Shown here: piece by piece, positions 36,488 through 44,642 of the stretch
Numbering within the stretch: the stretch's first letter is position 1
Layout: each line of letters starts with the position of its first letter
Source of the DNA: Streptomyces griseus subsp. griseus
GTDB taxonomy: Bacteria; Actinomycetota; Actinomycetes; Streptomycetales; Streptomycetaceae
Direction: 5' to 3'
Length of the DNA: 64,000 nucleotides
Assembly (NCBI RefSeq): GCF_000720255.1
Contig: NZ_JOJE01000035.1
Span: forward strand, 11,382-75,381
The notes under the pieces: generated by a model
The model's input: the letters and a program-made list of their open reading frames with translations, nothing else
Database searches by the model: none
Told to the model about the DNA's origin: nothing
Position numbers and translations under genes: made by a program

Positions 36488-37729
36488 TCAGATCACTCCG
36501 TTCGACTTCAGCAGGCGCAGCTCCTCGTCGCCGAGCCCGAGCTCACCGACGTAGATCTCCTCGTTGTGCTCGCCGAGCAGCGGTGACGTGGTCACGTCGA
36601 CGGGGGAGTCGGAGAGCTTGAGCGGGCTGCCCACGGTCACGAACTCGCCGCGCTGCGGGTGGGGCACGGTCACGACCATCTCGTTGGCGACCAGCGACCG
36701 GTCCTCGATGATCTCCCTGGTGGACAGGATCGGCCCGCACGGGATGTTGTGGGCGTTGAGCCGCTCCAGCACCTCCCACTTGGGCAGCGTCGAGGACCAC
36801 TCCTCGATCAGCTGGAACATCTTGGTGAGTTTGGGCAGACGGGCCTGAGGCGTGGCCCACTCGGGGTCGTCGGCCAGCTCGGGCCGGCCGATGAGCTCGC
36901 TGATGGGCCGCCAGCCCACCGGCTGCACGATGACGTACACGTAGTCGTTGGGGCCGCCCGGCGAGCACTTGACCGCCCAGCCGGGCTGACCGCCACCGGA
37001 CGCGTTTCCCGAACGGGGAACCTCGTCGCCGAAGTCGTCGTTGGGATATTCAGCGAGCGGGCCGTGTGCCAGGCGCTGCTGGTCGCGCAGCTTCACCCGG
37101 CAGAGGTTGAGCACAGCGTGCTGCATGGCCACGTTGACCCGCTGCCCGCGCCCGGTGTGCTCCCGCTGGTAAAGCGCCGCGAGGATGCCCGCCACGGCGT
37201 GGACGCCCGTGCCCGAGTCCCCGATCTGGGCCCCCGTCGCCAGCGGCGGCCCTTCCTCGAAACCGGTGGTCGACATCGACCCGCCCATGGCCTGAGCGAC
37301 GACCTCGTACGCCTTGAAGTCGGTGTACGGACCGTCCCCGAACCCCTTGATGGAGGCATAGACGATCCGCGGATTGATCTCCTGGATGCGGTCCCAGGTG
37401 AAGCCCATACGGTCGACCGCGCCCGGTCCGAAGTTCTCGACCATGACGTCCGAGCGCCGGATCAGCTCGGTGAGGATCTCCTTGCCGCGCCTCGTCTTGG
37501 TGTTGAGGGTGATGCTCCGCTTGTTGCAGTTGAGCATCGTGAAGTAGAGGGAGTCGACGTCCGGGAGGTCGCGCAGCTGCTGGCGCGTGATGTCACCGGT
37601 CGGCGCCTCCAGCTTGATGACGTCCGCGCCGAGCCAGGCGAGCAGCTGGGTCGCGGACGGTCCGGACTGGACGTGGGTCATGTCCAGGACGCGGATCCCG
37701 TCGAGTGCCTTCGTGGGCGTTCCGGTCAT
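36488..37729 (-). CDS. frc: Formyl-CoA transferase (class III CoA transferase)
   Basis: A 413-residue class III CoA transferase that aligns along its whole length with Oxalobacter formigenes Frc as I recall it. Shared stretches include [42 protein letters not shown] and [16 protein letters not shown]. The catalytic Asp is in [13 protein letters not shown] (near residue 170), and the mobile glycine loop is present as [10 protein letters not shown]. At the position of Trp48 of the Oxalobacter enzyme this protein has Gln51 (DITRQQL). The expected reaction is CoA transfer from formyl-CoA or succinyl-CoA to oxalate. It lies between the ThDP enzyme and the NDP-forming ligase in a tight leftward operon. 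Confidence 0.92.
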   Translation of the reverse strand: MTGTPTKALDGIRVLDMTHVQSGPSATQLLAWLGADVIKLEAPTGDITRQQLRDLPDVDSLYFTMLNCNKRSITLNTKTRRGKEILTELIRRSDVMVENFGPGAVDRMGFTWDRIQEINPRIVYASIKGFGDGPYTDFKAYEVVAQAMGGSMSTTGFEEGPPLATGAQIGDSGTGVHAVAGILAALYQREHTGRGQRVNVAMQHAVLNLCRVKLRDQQRLAHGPLAEYPNDDFGDEVPRSGNASGGGQPGWAVKCSPGGPNDYVYVIVQPVGWRPISELIGRPELADDPEWATPQARLPKLTKMFQLIEEWSSTLPKWEVLERLNAHNIPCGPILSTREIIEDRSLVANEMVVTVPHPQRGEFVTVGSPLKLSDSPVDVTTSPLLGEHNEEIYVGELGLGDEELRLLKSNGVI

Positions 37730-37738
37730 GGGGCCACC

Positions 37739-39421
37739 TCACTTGTACATCGTCTGGTTCATGGTTCCGGGGGCGTACGCGTCGGGGTCGACCCAGACGT
37801 TGATCAGCGAGGGCTTCCCGGACTCGCGGGCGCGTCGCAGCGCGGGGCCGATGTCGGCGGGGTCGCGGACCTCCTCGCCATGACCGCCCAGCATCTGGGC
37901 GAACTTGTCGTAGTGGACGTCACCGAGGGTGTTGCCGACCCGCTGGCGCTCCTGGCCGTACTTCTGGGCCTGGCCGTAGCGGATCTGGTTCATGGAGGAG
38001 TTGTTGCCGACGATGCCGACGAAGGGGAGGTCGTAGCGGACGAGGGTTTCGAAGTCCCAGCCGGTGAGGGAGAACGCCCCGTCGCCGAAGAGGGCGACGA
38101 CCTCCTTGTCGGGCCGCGCCTGCTTGGCCGCGAGCACGAACGGGACGCCGACGCCGAGGGTGCCGAGCGGCCCGGGGTCCATCCAGTGCCCGGGCGACTT
38201 GGGCTGCACGACCTGACCGGAGAAGGTGACGATGTCGCCTCCGTCGCCGATGTAGATCGAGTCCTCGGTGAGGAAGTCGTTGATCTCGCTGACCAGACGG
38301 TAGGGGTGGATCGGCGAGGCGTCCGACCGCAGGCTCGGCAGCCGCTTCTCGATCGCGGTCTGCTCGGCGGCGCGCAGCTCGTCGAGCCACTCCTTGCGCT
38401 TCGACGCACCGCCGTTGAGGCGTCCGGAGGCGGCCTCGGTCACCGACTTCAGCACCAGTCCCGCGTCACCGACGATGCCGAGGTCGATGTCGCGGTTCTT
38501 GCCCACCGTCCGGTAGTCGAGGTCGATCTGCACGACGGTCGCGTTCGGGGAGAGCCGTTTGCCGTAGCCCATCCGGAAGTCGAAGGGGGTGCCCACGATG
38601 ACGATCACGTCGGCGTTGGAGAACGCGTAGCGACGCGACAGCTGGTAGTGGTGCGGGTCGCCGGGCGGCAGCGTGCCACGGCCGGCGCCGTTCATGTACG
38701 CCGGGATGTTCAGCGTGCGCACCAGCTCGACGGCCGCCTCGGTGCCGCGGGTGGTCCAGACCTGACTGCCCAGCAGGATGGCCGGTTTCTCGGCGTGGAC
38801 GAGGAGGTCGGCGAGCTTCTCGATCGCCTCGGGGTCGCCGGGGGAGCGCGTCGAGGCGCGGTAGGCACCGGTCTTCGGCACGCGTGCCTTGGCCACCGGC
38901 ACCTTGGCGTCGAGGACGTCACGCGGGATCTCCAGGAAGGAGGGCCCGGGAGCGCCGTGGTAGCACTCGCGGAACGCCATCGACACCATGTCCGCGGCGC
39001 GGGCCGTGTCCGGCACGGCCGCAGCGAACTTGGTGATCGGCGTCATCATGTCGACGTGCGGAAGGTCCTGAAGGGACCCCATTTTGTGCTGGGTGAGGGC
39101 TCCCTGACCACCGATCAGCAGCATCGGGGACTCCGCGCGGAAGGCGTTGGCGACGCCGGTGACCGCGTCGGTCGTCCCCGGCCCCGCGGTGACGACCGCG
39201 CAACCGGGTTTGCCGGTGATGCGTGCGTAGCCGTCGGCGGCGTGGGCGGCGACCTGTTCGTGGCGTACGTCGACTACTTCTATGCCCTCGTCGACGCAGC
39301 CGTCGTAGATGTCGATGATGTGGCCGCCGCACAGCGTGTAGATGCGGTCGACCCCCTCGGCCTTCAGCGCCTTGGCAACGAGATGACCACCGGAGATGAC
39401 GTCCTGGGTGTCGTCGGGCAT
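37739..39421 (-). CDS. ThDP-dependent oxalyl-CoA decarboxylase / 2-hydroxyacyl-CoA lyase-like enzyme
   Basis: A 560-residue thiamine diphosphate enzyme with the usual three domains. The activating glutamate is Glu55 (DVRHEQVAAHAADGYAR), and the ThDP/Mg motif is FGDGAFSLTGWDFETLVRYD...NNSSMNQ. By position next to frc it should be oxalyl-CoA decarboxylase. However, the Tyr120-Glu121 pair of the Oxalobacter enzyme is Leu117-Gln118 here, inside MGSLQDLPHVD, which recalls the FQEFPQV-type segment of 2-hydroxyacyl-CoA lyases. The C-terminus DPDAYAPGTMNQTMYK also differs from the decarboxylase tail. GGGACAGGAC precedes the ATG at 39421; the frame stays open to 39610 but crosses the operator. Confidence 0.88.
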   Translation of the reverse strand: MPDDTQDVISGGHLVAKALKAEGVDRIYTLCGGHIIDIYDGCVDEGIEVVDVRHEQVAAHAADGYARITGKPGCAVVTAGPGTTDAVTGVANAFRAESPMLLIGGQGALTQHKMGSLQDLPHVDMMTPITKFAAAVPDTARAADMVSMAFRECYHGAPGPSFLEIPRDVLDAKVPVAKARVPKTGAYRASTRSPGDPEAIEKLADLLVHAEKPAILLGSQVWTTRGTEAAVELVRTLNIPAYMNGAGRGTLPPGDPHHYQLSRRYAFSNADVIVIVGTPFDFRMGYGKRLSPNATVVQIDLDYRTVGKNRDIDLGIVGDAGLVLKSVTEAASGRLNGGASKRKEWLDELRAAEQTAIEKRLPSLRSDASPIHPYRLVSEINDFLTEDSIYIGDGGDIVTFSGQVVQPKSPGHWMDPGPLGTLGVGVPFVLAAKQARPDKEVVALFGDGAFSLTGWDFETLVRYDLPFVGIVGNNSSMNQIRYGQAQKYGQERQRVGNTLGDVHYDKFAQMLGGHGEEVRDPADIGPALRRARESGKPSLINVWVDPDAYAPGTMNQTMYK

Positions 39422-39472
39422 GGCGAAGTCCTGTCCCTTCGTAGGGGGTTGTGAGGCTCTCGCGGTACATTG

Positions 39473-39496
39473 CATACAGTCGACGAATACTGTATG
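39473..39496. promoter_or_regulatory. Operator in the divergent ThDP enzyme/sucC promoter region
   Basis: CATACAGT-N8-ACTGTATG is a perfect inverted repeat with 8-bp arms. It lies 52 bp before the leftward ThDP enzyme start and about 70 bp before the rightward sucC start, well placed to control both. Half-sites resemble those of FCD-type GntR regulators. It shares the ATACTGTA element with the candidate operator upstream of the PanE-fdh operon. Confidence 0.65.
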
Positions 39497-39565
39497 AAGC
39501 TTGTTATCCCGCATCCGGTGGGTGGTGTCCAGGGGGCGTGCGGCACTTTTCAGACAGGAGCCGAG

Positions 39566-40699
39566 ATGGACCTGTACGAACACCAGGCAAGGGAACTCTT
39601 CGAGGAACACGGCATCTTGGTGCCACGGGCCGAGGTGACGGACTCACCGAAGAAGGCCCGTGAGATCGCCCGCGGGCTCGGTGGCCGGACCGTGGTGAAA
39701 GCCCAGGTCAAGGCCGGTGGACGCGGCAAGGCAGGCGGGGTGAGGCTCGCCGCGGACCCGGCCGCCGCCGAACTGACGGCACGCCAGATCCTGGGCATGG
39801 ACATCGAGGGCCACCCCGTGCGCACGGTCATGCTGGCCCAACCCGTCGACATCCAGGCCGAGTTCTACGTCTCCTACGTCCTCGACCGCGCGGCGGGCCG
39901 TTTCCTCGCGATCGCGTCCGCGGAGGGCGGCATGGAGATCGAGGAGGTCGCCGCGAGCCGACCGGAAGCTGTCGCCCGCGTACACGTCGACCCCGCCGAG
40001 GGCGTCACCTCGGCGAAGGCGGCCGAGATCGCCGAGGCGGCCGGACTGCCCCCGCAGACCGTCGACGTGCTGGTACGGCTGTGGGAGGTGCTGGTCCGCG
40101 AGGACGCCCTCCTCGTCGAGGTCAACCCCCTCGTCCGCACGACCCAGGGCCGGATCGTCGCCCTCGACGGCAAGGTCACCCTCGACGACAACGCCTGCTT
40201 GCGGCAGTCCCGTTGGGGCGCGTACGGCGAGGCGGGGGACGACGACCCGTTGGAGGCGGCGGCCGCAGCCAAGGGCCTCAACTACGTCAGGCTCGACGGC
40301 GAGGTCGGCGTCATCGGCAACGGAGCGGGCCTCGTGATGTCGACGCTCGACGTGGTCGCGGGCCGCGGGGCGCGCCCCGCCAACTTCCTCGACATAGGCG
40401 GCGGGGCATCGGCGCGGATCATGGCCGACGGTCTGTCCGTCGTCCTCTCCGACCCGGCCGTGAAGTCGGTCCTCGTCAACGTCTTCGGCGGTATCACCGC
40501 GTGCGACGCGGTCGCGGATGGCATCGTCCAGGCCCTGGACACCGTCCGGCTGACCAAGCCGCTGGTGGTCCGCCTCGACGGCAACAACGCCGCGCGCGGC
40601 CGCGCCCTCCTGGACGCCCGCGCGCACCCACTGGTCCAGCAGGCCACCACCATGGACGGCGCCGCCCGCCGTGCCGCCCAACTCGCCACGACAGCTTGA
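39566..40699 (+). CDS. sucC: Succinate--CoA ligase beta subunit (second copy type)
   Basis: A 377-residue beta subunit with an ATP-grasp domain. It starts [20 protein letters not shown], includes [19 protein letters not shown] and ends with the CoA-ligase domain [20 protein letters not shown]. Together with SucD it makes succinyl-CoA from succinate, CoA and NTP. Because succinyl-CoA can prime formyl-CoA transferases, its divergent placement beside the frc operon makes metabolic sense and suggests a dedicated second copy rather than the TCA-cycle enzyme. CAGGAGCC precedes the ATG. Confidence 0.93.
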   Translation: MDLYEHQARELFEEHGILVPRAEVTDSPKKAREIARGLGGRTVVKAQVKAGGRGKAGGVRLAADPAAAELTARQILGMDIEGHPVRTVMLAQPVDIQAEFYVSYVLDRAAGRFLAIASAEGGMEIEEVAASRPEAVARVHVDPAEGVTSAKAAEIAEAAGLPPQTVDVLVRLWEVLVREDALLVEVNPLVRTTQGRIVALDGKVTLDDNACLRQSRWGAYGEAGDDDPLEAAAAAKGLNYVRLDGEVGVIGNGAGLVMSTLDVVAGRGARPANFLDIGGGASARIMADGLSVVLSDPAVKSVLVNVFGGITACDAVADGIVQALDTVRLTKPLVVRLDGNNAARGRALLDARAHPLVQQATTMDGAARRAAQLATTA

Positions 40700-40709
40700 G
40701 GAGCGGGAC

Positions 40710-41582
40710 ATGGCCATCTATCTGACCAAGGAGAGCAAGGTCCTCGTCCAGGGCATGACCGGTGGCGAGGGCATGAAGCACACCCGGCGGATGCTCGCCG
40801 CCGGCACCGAGGTCGTCGGCGGGGTCAACCCCCGCAAGGCCGGCCGCACCGTGCACTTCGACGAGCGGGCCGTCCCCGTCTTCGGATCGGTCACCGACGG
40901 CATACGGGCGACCGGAGCCGACGTCACCGTGGTCTTCGTGCCGCCCGCCTTCGCCAGGGCGGCGGTCATGGAGGCCGCCGACGCCGGGATCGGACTCGCG
41001 GTCGTCATCACCGAGGGCATCCCCGTCCACGACTCCGTCGCGTTCACCGCGTACGCGAAGCGGCGCGGCACACGTGTCGTCGGGCCCAACTGCCCCGGCC
41101 TGATCAGCCCCGGCCAGGCCAACGCCGGCATCATCCCCGCCGACATCACCAAGCCGGGCCGCATCGGCCTCGTCTCCAAGTCCGGCACGCTCACGTACCA
41201 GCTGATGTACGAGCTGCGGGACACCGGGTTCTCCACGTGTGTCGGCATCGGCGGCGACCCCGTCGTCGGCACCAGCCACATCGACTGCCTGGCCGCCTTC
41301 GAGGACGATCCCGACACCGAGCTGATCGTCCTCATCGGGGAGATCGGTGGCGACGCCGAGGAACGCGCCGCCGCGTACGTCCGCGAGCACGTCACCAAGC
41401 CGGTCGTCGGTTACATCGCCGGTTTCACGGCCCCCGAGGGAAGGACGATGGGCCACGCCGGCGCCATCGTGTCCGGTTCCTCGGGAACGGCCCACGCGAA
41501 GAAGGAGGCCCTGGAAGCGGCCGGCGTCCGCGTGGGCGACACCCCGACGGAGACGGCCCGACTGGTGTCGGCCCTGCTCTGA
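40710..41582 (+). CDS. sucD: Succinate--CoA ligase alpha subunit
   Basis: A 290-residue alpha subunit. The CoA-binding Rossmann domain ([21 protein letters not shown]) and the phosphohistidine motif [21 protein letters not shown] are present. It starts 11 bases after sucC with GAGGAGCGGGAC as ribosome-binding site, so the two subunits are made together. A GC-rich 52-bp tandem repeat follows the stop. Confidence 0.94.
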   Translation: MAIYLTKESKVLVQGMTGGEGMKHTRRMLAAGTEVVGGVNPRKAGRTVHFDERAVPVFGSVTDGIRATGADVTVVFVPPAFARAAVMEAADAGIGLAVVITEGIPVHDSVAFTAYAKRRGTRVVGPNCPGLISPGQANAGIIPADITKPGRIGLVSKSGTLTYQLMYELRDTGFSTCVGIGGDPVVGTSHIDCLAAFEDDPDTELIVLIGEIGGDAEERAAAYVREHVTKPVVGYIAGFTAPEGRTMGHAGAIVSGSSGTAHAKKEALEAAGVRVGDTPTETARLVSALL

Positions 41583-41596
41583 AGGTCACCCCCACC

Positions 41597-41754
41597 CGCG
41601 CACAGCCCGGCCCGACCGTCCGCGCCCACACCCTCCCGCACCCCCGCCCGCGCGCAGCCCGGCCCGACCGTCCGCGCCCACACTCTCCCGTACCCCCGCC
41701 CGCGCGCAGCCCGGCCCGACCGTCCGCGCCCACACCCTCCCGCACCCCCGCCCG
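41597..41754. repeat. 52-bp tandem repeat, about three copies
   Basis: Three copies of a C-rich 52-bp unit start at 41604, 41656 and 41708, each with AGCCCGGCCCGACCGTCCGC near its beginning. Copies one and two differ at about two positions; the third is cut short. The unit length is not a multiple of three, so it is not a coding repeat. It fills most of the 223-bp gap between sucD and the aldehyde dehydrogenase. The plus strand is very C-rich, and the repeat may act in mRNA 3'-end formation or be plain slippage. Confidence 0.85.
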
Positions 41755-41805
41755 GCGTGGGGGCCCCTGTCCTCTCGACCGTGCACCGAGAGCGGAGCGA
41801 CCCCG

Positions 41806-43395
41806 ATGAGCAACCCCGTGACCAAGCCCCTGACCACGTCCACGCCCACACCCATGCCTACTACCCTCACCCTGAAATCCGGCGCCTCCTGGGACGACGC
41901 CTGGCGTCGCTGCCTCGCCGCGGCCCCCGAGGCGTTCCAGGACGACCGTGTCCTCAACCTCTGGGACTCCGGCTGGCGGGCGGACGGCCGTGCGCTGCCC
42001 GCCACCAGCCCTGTCGACGGCCGCCCCGTCGCGGGCCCGCCCCGCCTGGACCGGGCCACCGCCCACCACGCCGTACGCGCCTGCCTCGACCAGCACCGCG
42101 CCTGGCGGCACGTTCCCCTCGACGAGCGCCGGGCCCGCCTGGCGGCCGCCCTCGACGCCCTCACCGCGCACCGCGAACTCCTCGCGCTCCTGCTCGTGTG
42201 GGAGATCGGCAAGCCCTGGAGGTCGGCGCAGGCCGATGTCGACCGAGCCGTCGACGGAGTGCGCTGGTACGTCGACGGCATCGAGCCGATGCTCGCCGGC
42301 CGGGCCCCGCTGGACGGCCCGGTGTCCAACATCGCCAGCTGGAACTACCCGATGAGCGTGCTCGTTCACGCAGTGTTGGTACAAGCACTGGCAGGCAACG
42401 CGGTCATCGCCAAGACCCCGACGGACGGCGGTGTCGCCTGTCTGACCCTGGCCTGTGCCCTCGCCGCACGCGAAGGCCTTCCCATCACCCTCGTCAGCGG
42501 CAGCGGAAGCGAGCTGTCGGAGGCGCTCGTGCGGGCGCCCGAGATCGGCTGTGTCTCCTTCGTCGGCGGCCGCGACACCGGCGCCGCGGTGGCCACGGCA
42601 GTCGCCGACCTCGGCAAACGGCACATCCTCGAACAGGAGGGACTCAACACCTGGGGCATCTGGAACCACTCGGACTGGGACGCGCTCACGGCGGTCGTCC
42701 CCAAGCTCTTCGACTACGGCAAGCAGCGCTGTACGGCCTATCCGCGATTCGTAGTCCAGCGTGAGTTGTTCGACGCGTTCCTGGCGGCGTACCTCCCGGC
42801 GGTCCGCACGCTCAGGGTCGGACACCCGCTGGCGGTCGAGGAGGCAGGCGACCCCTGCCCGCAGCTCGACTTCGGGCCGGTGATCAACGCGGCCAAGGCC
42901 AAGGAACTGCACGACCAGGTCGCCGAGGCCATCGACCGGGGTGCCGTCCCGCTGTACCGCGGCAACCCGGCGAACGCCCACTTCCTGCCTGGTCAGGACA
43001 CCTCGGCGTACGTCCAGCCGGTCACCCTCCTCGGCCCGCCGCCGTCCTCGCCGCTGCACCACGCGGAGCCGTTCGGCCCGGTCGACACGATCGTCCTGGT
43101 GGATACGGAGGCGGAGCTGCTCGCGGCGATGAACGCCTCCAACGGCGCGCTGGTCGCCACGCTGTGCACGGACGACCGGGCGACCTATGACCGGCTGGCA
43201 CCGCAGATCCGCGCCTTCAAGGTGGGGCATGGCACTCCGCGCTCCCGGGGAGACCGCGACGAGCTGTTCGGCGGCCTCGGCGCGTCCTGGCGCGGGGCCT
43301 TCGTCGGCGGCGAGCTGCTGGTGCGCGCGGTGACGCGAGGCCCGGCCGGGGAGCGGCTGCCCGGGAACTTCCCGGAGTACCAGCTCATGCCCTGA
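41806..43395 (+). CDS. Aldehyde dehydrogenase family protein
   Basis: A 529-residue NAD(P)-dependent aldehyde dehydrogenase. The catalytic Cys is in KQRCTAYPRF, the general-base Glu in LEQEGLNTWGIW and the oxyanion Asn in SNIASWNYPMS. The glutamate motif is unusual: most family members have LELGGKNP here. The first 60 residues are an extra N-terminal segment. The ATG at 41806 gives MSNPVTKPLTTST; ATG 41854 is an alternative. It could oxidise glyoxylate or another aldehyde of the oxalate-type pathway, but nothing in the sequence fixes the substrate. A hairpin follows its stop. Confidence 0.88.
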   Translation: MSNPVTKPLTTSTPTPMPTTLTLKSGASWDDAWRRCLAAAPEAFQDDRVLNLWDSGWRADGRALPATSPVDGRPVAGPPRLDRATAHHAVRACLDQHRAWRHVPLDERRARLAAALDALTAHRELLALLLVWEIGKPWRSAQADVDRAVDGVRWYVDGIEPMLAGRAPLDGPVSNIASWNYPMSVLVHAVLVQALAGNAVIAKTPTDGGVACLTLACALAAREGLPITLVSGSGSELSEALVRAPEIGCVSFVGGRDTGAAVATAVADLGKRHILEQEGLNTWGIWNHSDWDALTAVVPKLFDYGKQRCTAYPRFVVQRELFDAFLAAYLPAVRTLRVGHPLAVEEAGDPCPQLDFGPVINAAKAKELHDQVAEAIDRGAVPLYRGNPANAHFLPGQDTSAYVQPVTLLGPPPSSPLHHAEPFGPVDTIVLVDTEAELLAAMNASNGALVATLCTDDRATYDRLAPQIRAFKVGHGTPRSRGDRDELFGGLGASWRGAFVGGELLVRAVTRGPAGERLPGNFPEYQLMP

Positions 43396-43423
43396 GCAGG
43401 CGGAACACATCCTGCGGCCCACT

Positions 43424-43449
43424 CCGGGGTGACCGAATCGTCACCCCGG
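43424..43449. terminator. Hairpin after the aldehyde dehydrogenase gene
   Basis: CCGGGGTGAC (43424-43433) pairs perfectly with GTCACCCCGG (43440-43449) around a 6-nt loop, 28 bp after the stop codon. No T tract. Confidence 0.7.
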
Positions 43450-43580
43450 GTGAGGCGCTCGCCCGAGGTCGCCCACGTGTGTCCGTGGGGACGGAAACGC
43501 AGGTGAAGGGCACTCCGAAAGCTTGGTATTGTTGTCCATGTCGCCGCGGGGAACACCCCCGGCCAGGCGGCAGACACCTT

Positions 43581-43668
43581 GTCCGGGTGGCGGAATGGCA
43601 GACGCGCTAGCTTGAGGTGCTAGTGCCCTTTATCGGGCGTGGGGGTTCAAGTCCCCCCTCGGACACCA
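43581..43668 (+). tRNA. tRNA-Leu, anticodon GAG, with encoded CCA
   Basis: A class II tRNA of 88 nt. The acceptor stem pairs GTCCGGG with CTCGGAC (one G-T pair). The anticodon loop CTTGAGG contains GAG, which reads CTC/CTT leucine codons. A long variable arm (TGCCCTTTATCGGGCG) and a T arm GGGGGTTCAAGTCCCCC follow, and CCA is encoded at 43666-43668. A perfect intrinsic terminator begins five bases downstream. A TATTGT box near 43526 could be its promoter. Confidence 0.96.
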
Positions 43669-43672
43669 CCGA

Positions 43673-43716
43673 CCTCGGGCGGGTCGAGCGAAGGCTCGAT
43701 CCGCCCGAGGTTTTTT
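43673..43716 (+). terminator. Intrinsic terminator of tRNA-Leu
   Basis: A 17-bp stem with one G-T pair (CCTCGGGCGGGTCGAGC and its partner), a GAAG tetraloop and six Ts at 43711-43716. This is a classical Rho-independent terminator, rare in such GC-rich DNA and expected after a tRNA gene. Confidence 0.95.
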
Positions 43717-43788
43717 GATCAAAAAGCGGTGCAGCCGCCGACGACCGGCGTTGCGGCGCTCTGATCGCGGCGGCGCCCGCGGTGATCG

Positions 43789-44182
43789 TCACCCGCCGTT
43801 GAAGCGGTCGCTCCATTCCTCGGCCTTGCTGTACGTCGCCGTACAGGTCGCTCCGCCGCCCCCGCCGCCCGAGGTGCCGCCGAGCGCAGGCGTAGTTGCC
43901 GTCGAACAGCAGGGGAGTGGGCGCTGTTCCCAAGCCACCGACCCGGCCCGGCAGTTGGCAGTGCCGCACCAGCGCGTGCTCGCGGATCCTCATGCCCTCG
44001 CTCTGGGCGTGGGTGACGATCTGATCAACTCGGTGTCCAGCGTGCTGACATACGGGGATTCACCGAGGTGGCTCGCCGCGACGGTCGCGCCGAAGCAGCG
44101 GCCCCGCGGCCACCAGCACTTGGCTGCGTTGGCGCCAACCGGGGTGTCTGACAACGCCGTTGCGAGGTGCGTTCATAACCAT
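43789..44182 (-). pseudogene. Heavily deleted GH10 xylanase gene with CBM2 remnant
   Basis: On the minus strand, AAAAGGAAACGAC precedes an ATG at 44182 and a signal-peptide start MVMNAPRNGVVRHPGWRQRS. In shifting frames there follow GRCFGATVAASHLGESPYV, then HAQSEGMRIREHALVRHCQL, then TPLLFDGNYACA, then a Gly linker (GGTSGGGGGG) and ATCTATYSKAEEWSDRFNGG before a TGA at 43789. These are, in order, the N-terminus, the substrate-cleft strand (usually RGHTLVWHSQLPGW), the C-terminal strand, the linker and the first strands of a CBM2, all hallmarks of a GH10 endo-xylanase. Most of the catalytic domain, including both catalytic Glu residues, is gone. Confidence 0.75.
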
Positions 44183-44270
44183 GTCGTTTCCTTTTGCTGG
44201 TTGATCTCCCGAGGTGCTGGACGGTGCCGACCGGAGAGCCGGTCGGGAGTAGATGCTTGAAAGATACAGC

Positions 44271-44420
44271 GATCCCGAAAGATTCGATGCTGCTTCCGGA
44301 TGACTGGGTCAGGCGGTTGGGCTGATGTCAAGGGGGCTAATGGAGTGCATCGTGCGACGCGTGGACGGCTGCAGGGGTACCCGTACGACGAAGATTCGGA
44401 ACGGATCCCGAAAGTTTCGA
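44271..44420 (-). promoter_or_regulatory. Two xylanase-type operator repeats upstream of the xylanase remnant
   Basis: Seventeen-base repeats GATCCCGAAAGATTCGA (44271-44287) and GATCCCGAAAGTTTCGA (44404-44420) differ at one position and are 133 bp apart. Read on the minus strand, the second contains CGAAACTTTCG, the palindrome known from Streptomyces xylanase promoters. Both lie upstream of the xylanase remnant start at 44182. The rest of the 460-bp stretch up to the conservon start (44643) shows no gene; its right end must hold the conservon promoter. Confidence 0.6.
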
Positions 44421-44642
44421 AGACGCGGGACCCGTGGTGCGGTGAAGCTTGCGCCGATGTCAACCAACTTGGGCTGACTGACCGTCAATGGTCCAGCAAA
44501 CGCAGCATATTGGCGGTCAGAGACCAGTTCCTACGATGATACGATCACCGCGTTTGTAGAGCGGGCGGATGGGCGGTCCGCCGGTCCCCCCGTTATTGAC
44601 GGGAATTCAGTAGCTGGCCGTCAGTCGCCTGAAGAGAGTCTT

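Noticed and set aside
43581..44182. Integrative element at the tRNA-Leu gene
   Set aside because: No integrase gene and no second copy of the tRNA 3' end were found in the window; the adjacent debris is a decayed xylanase gene.
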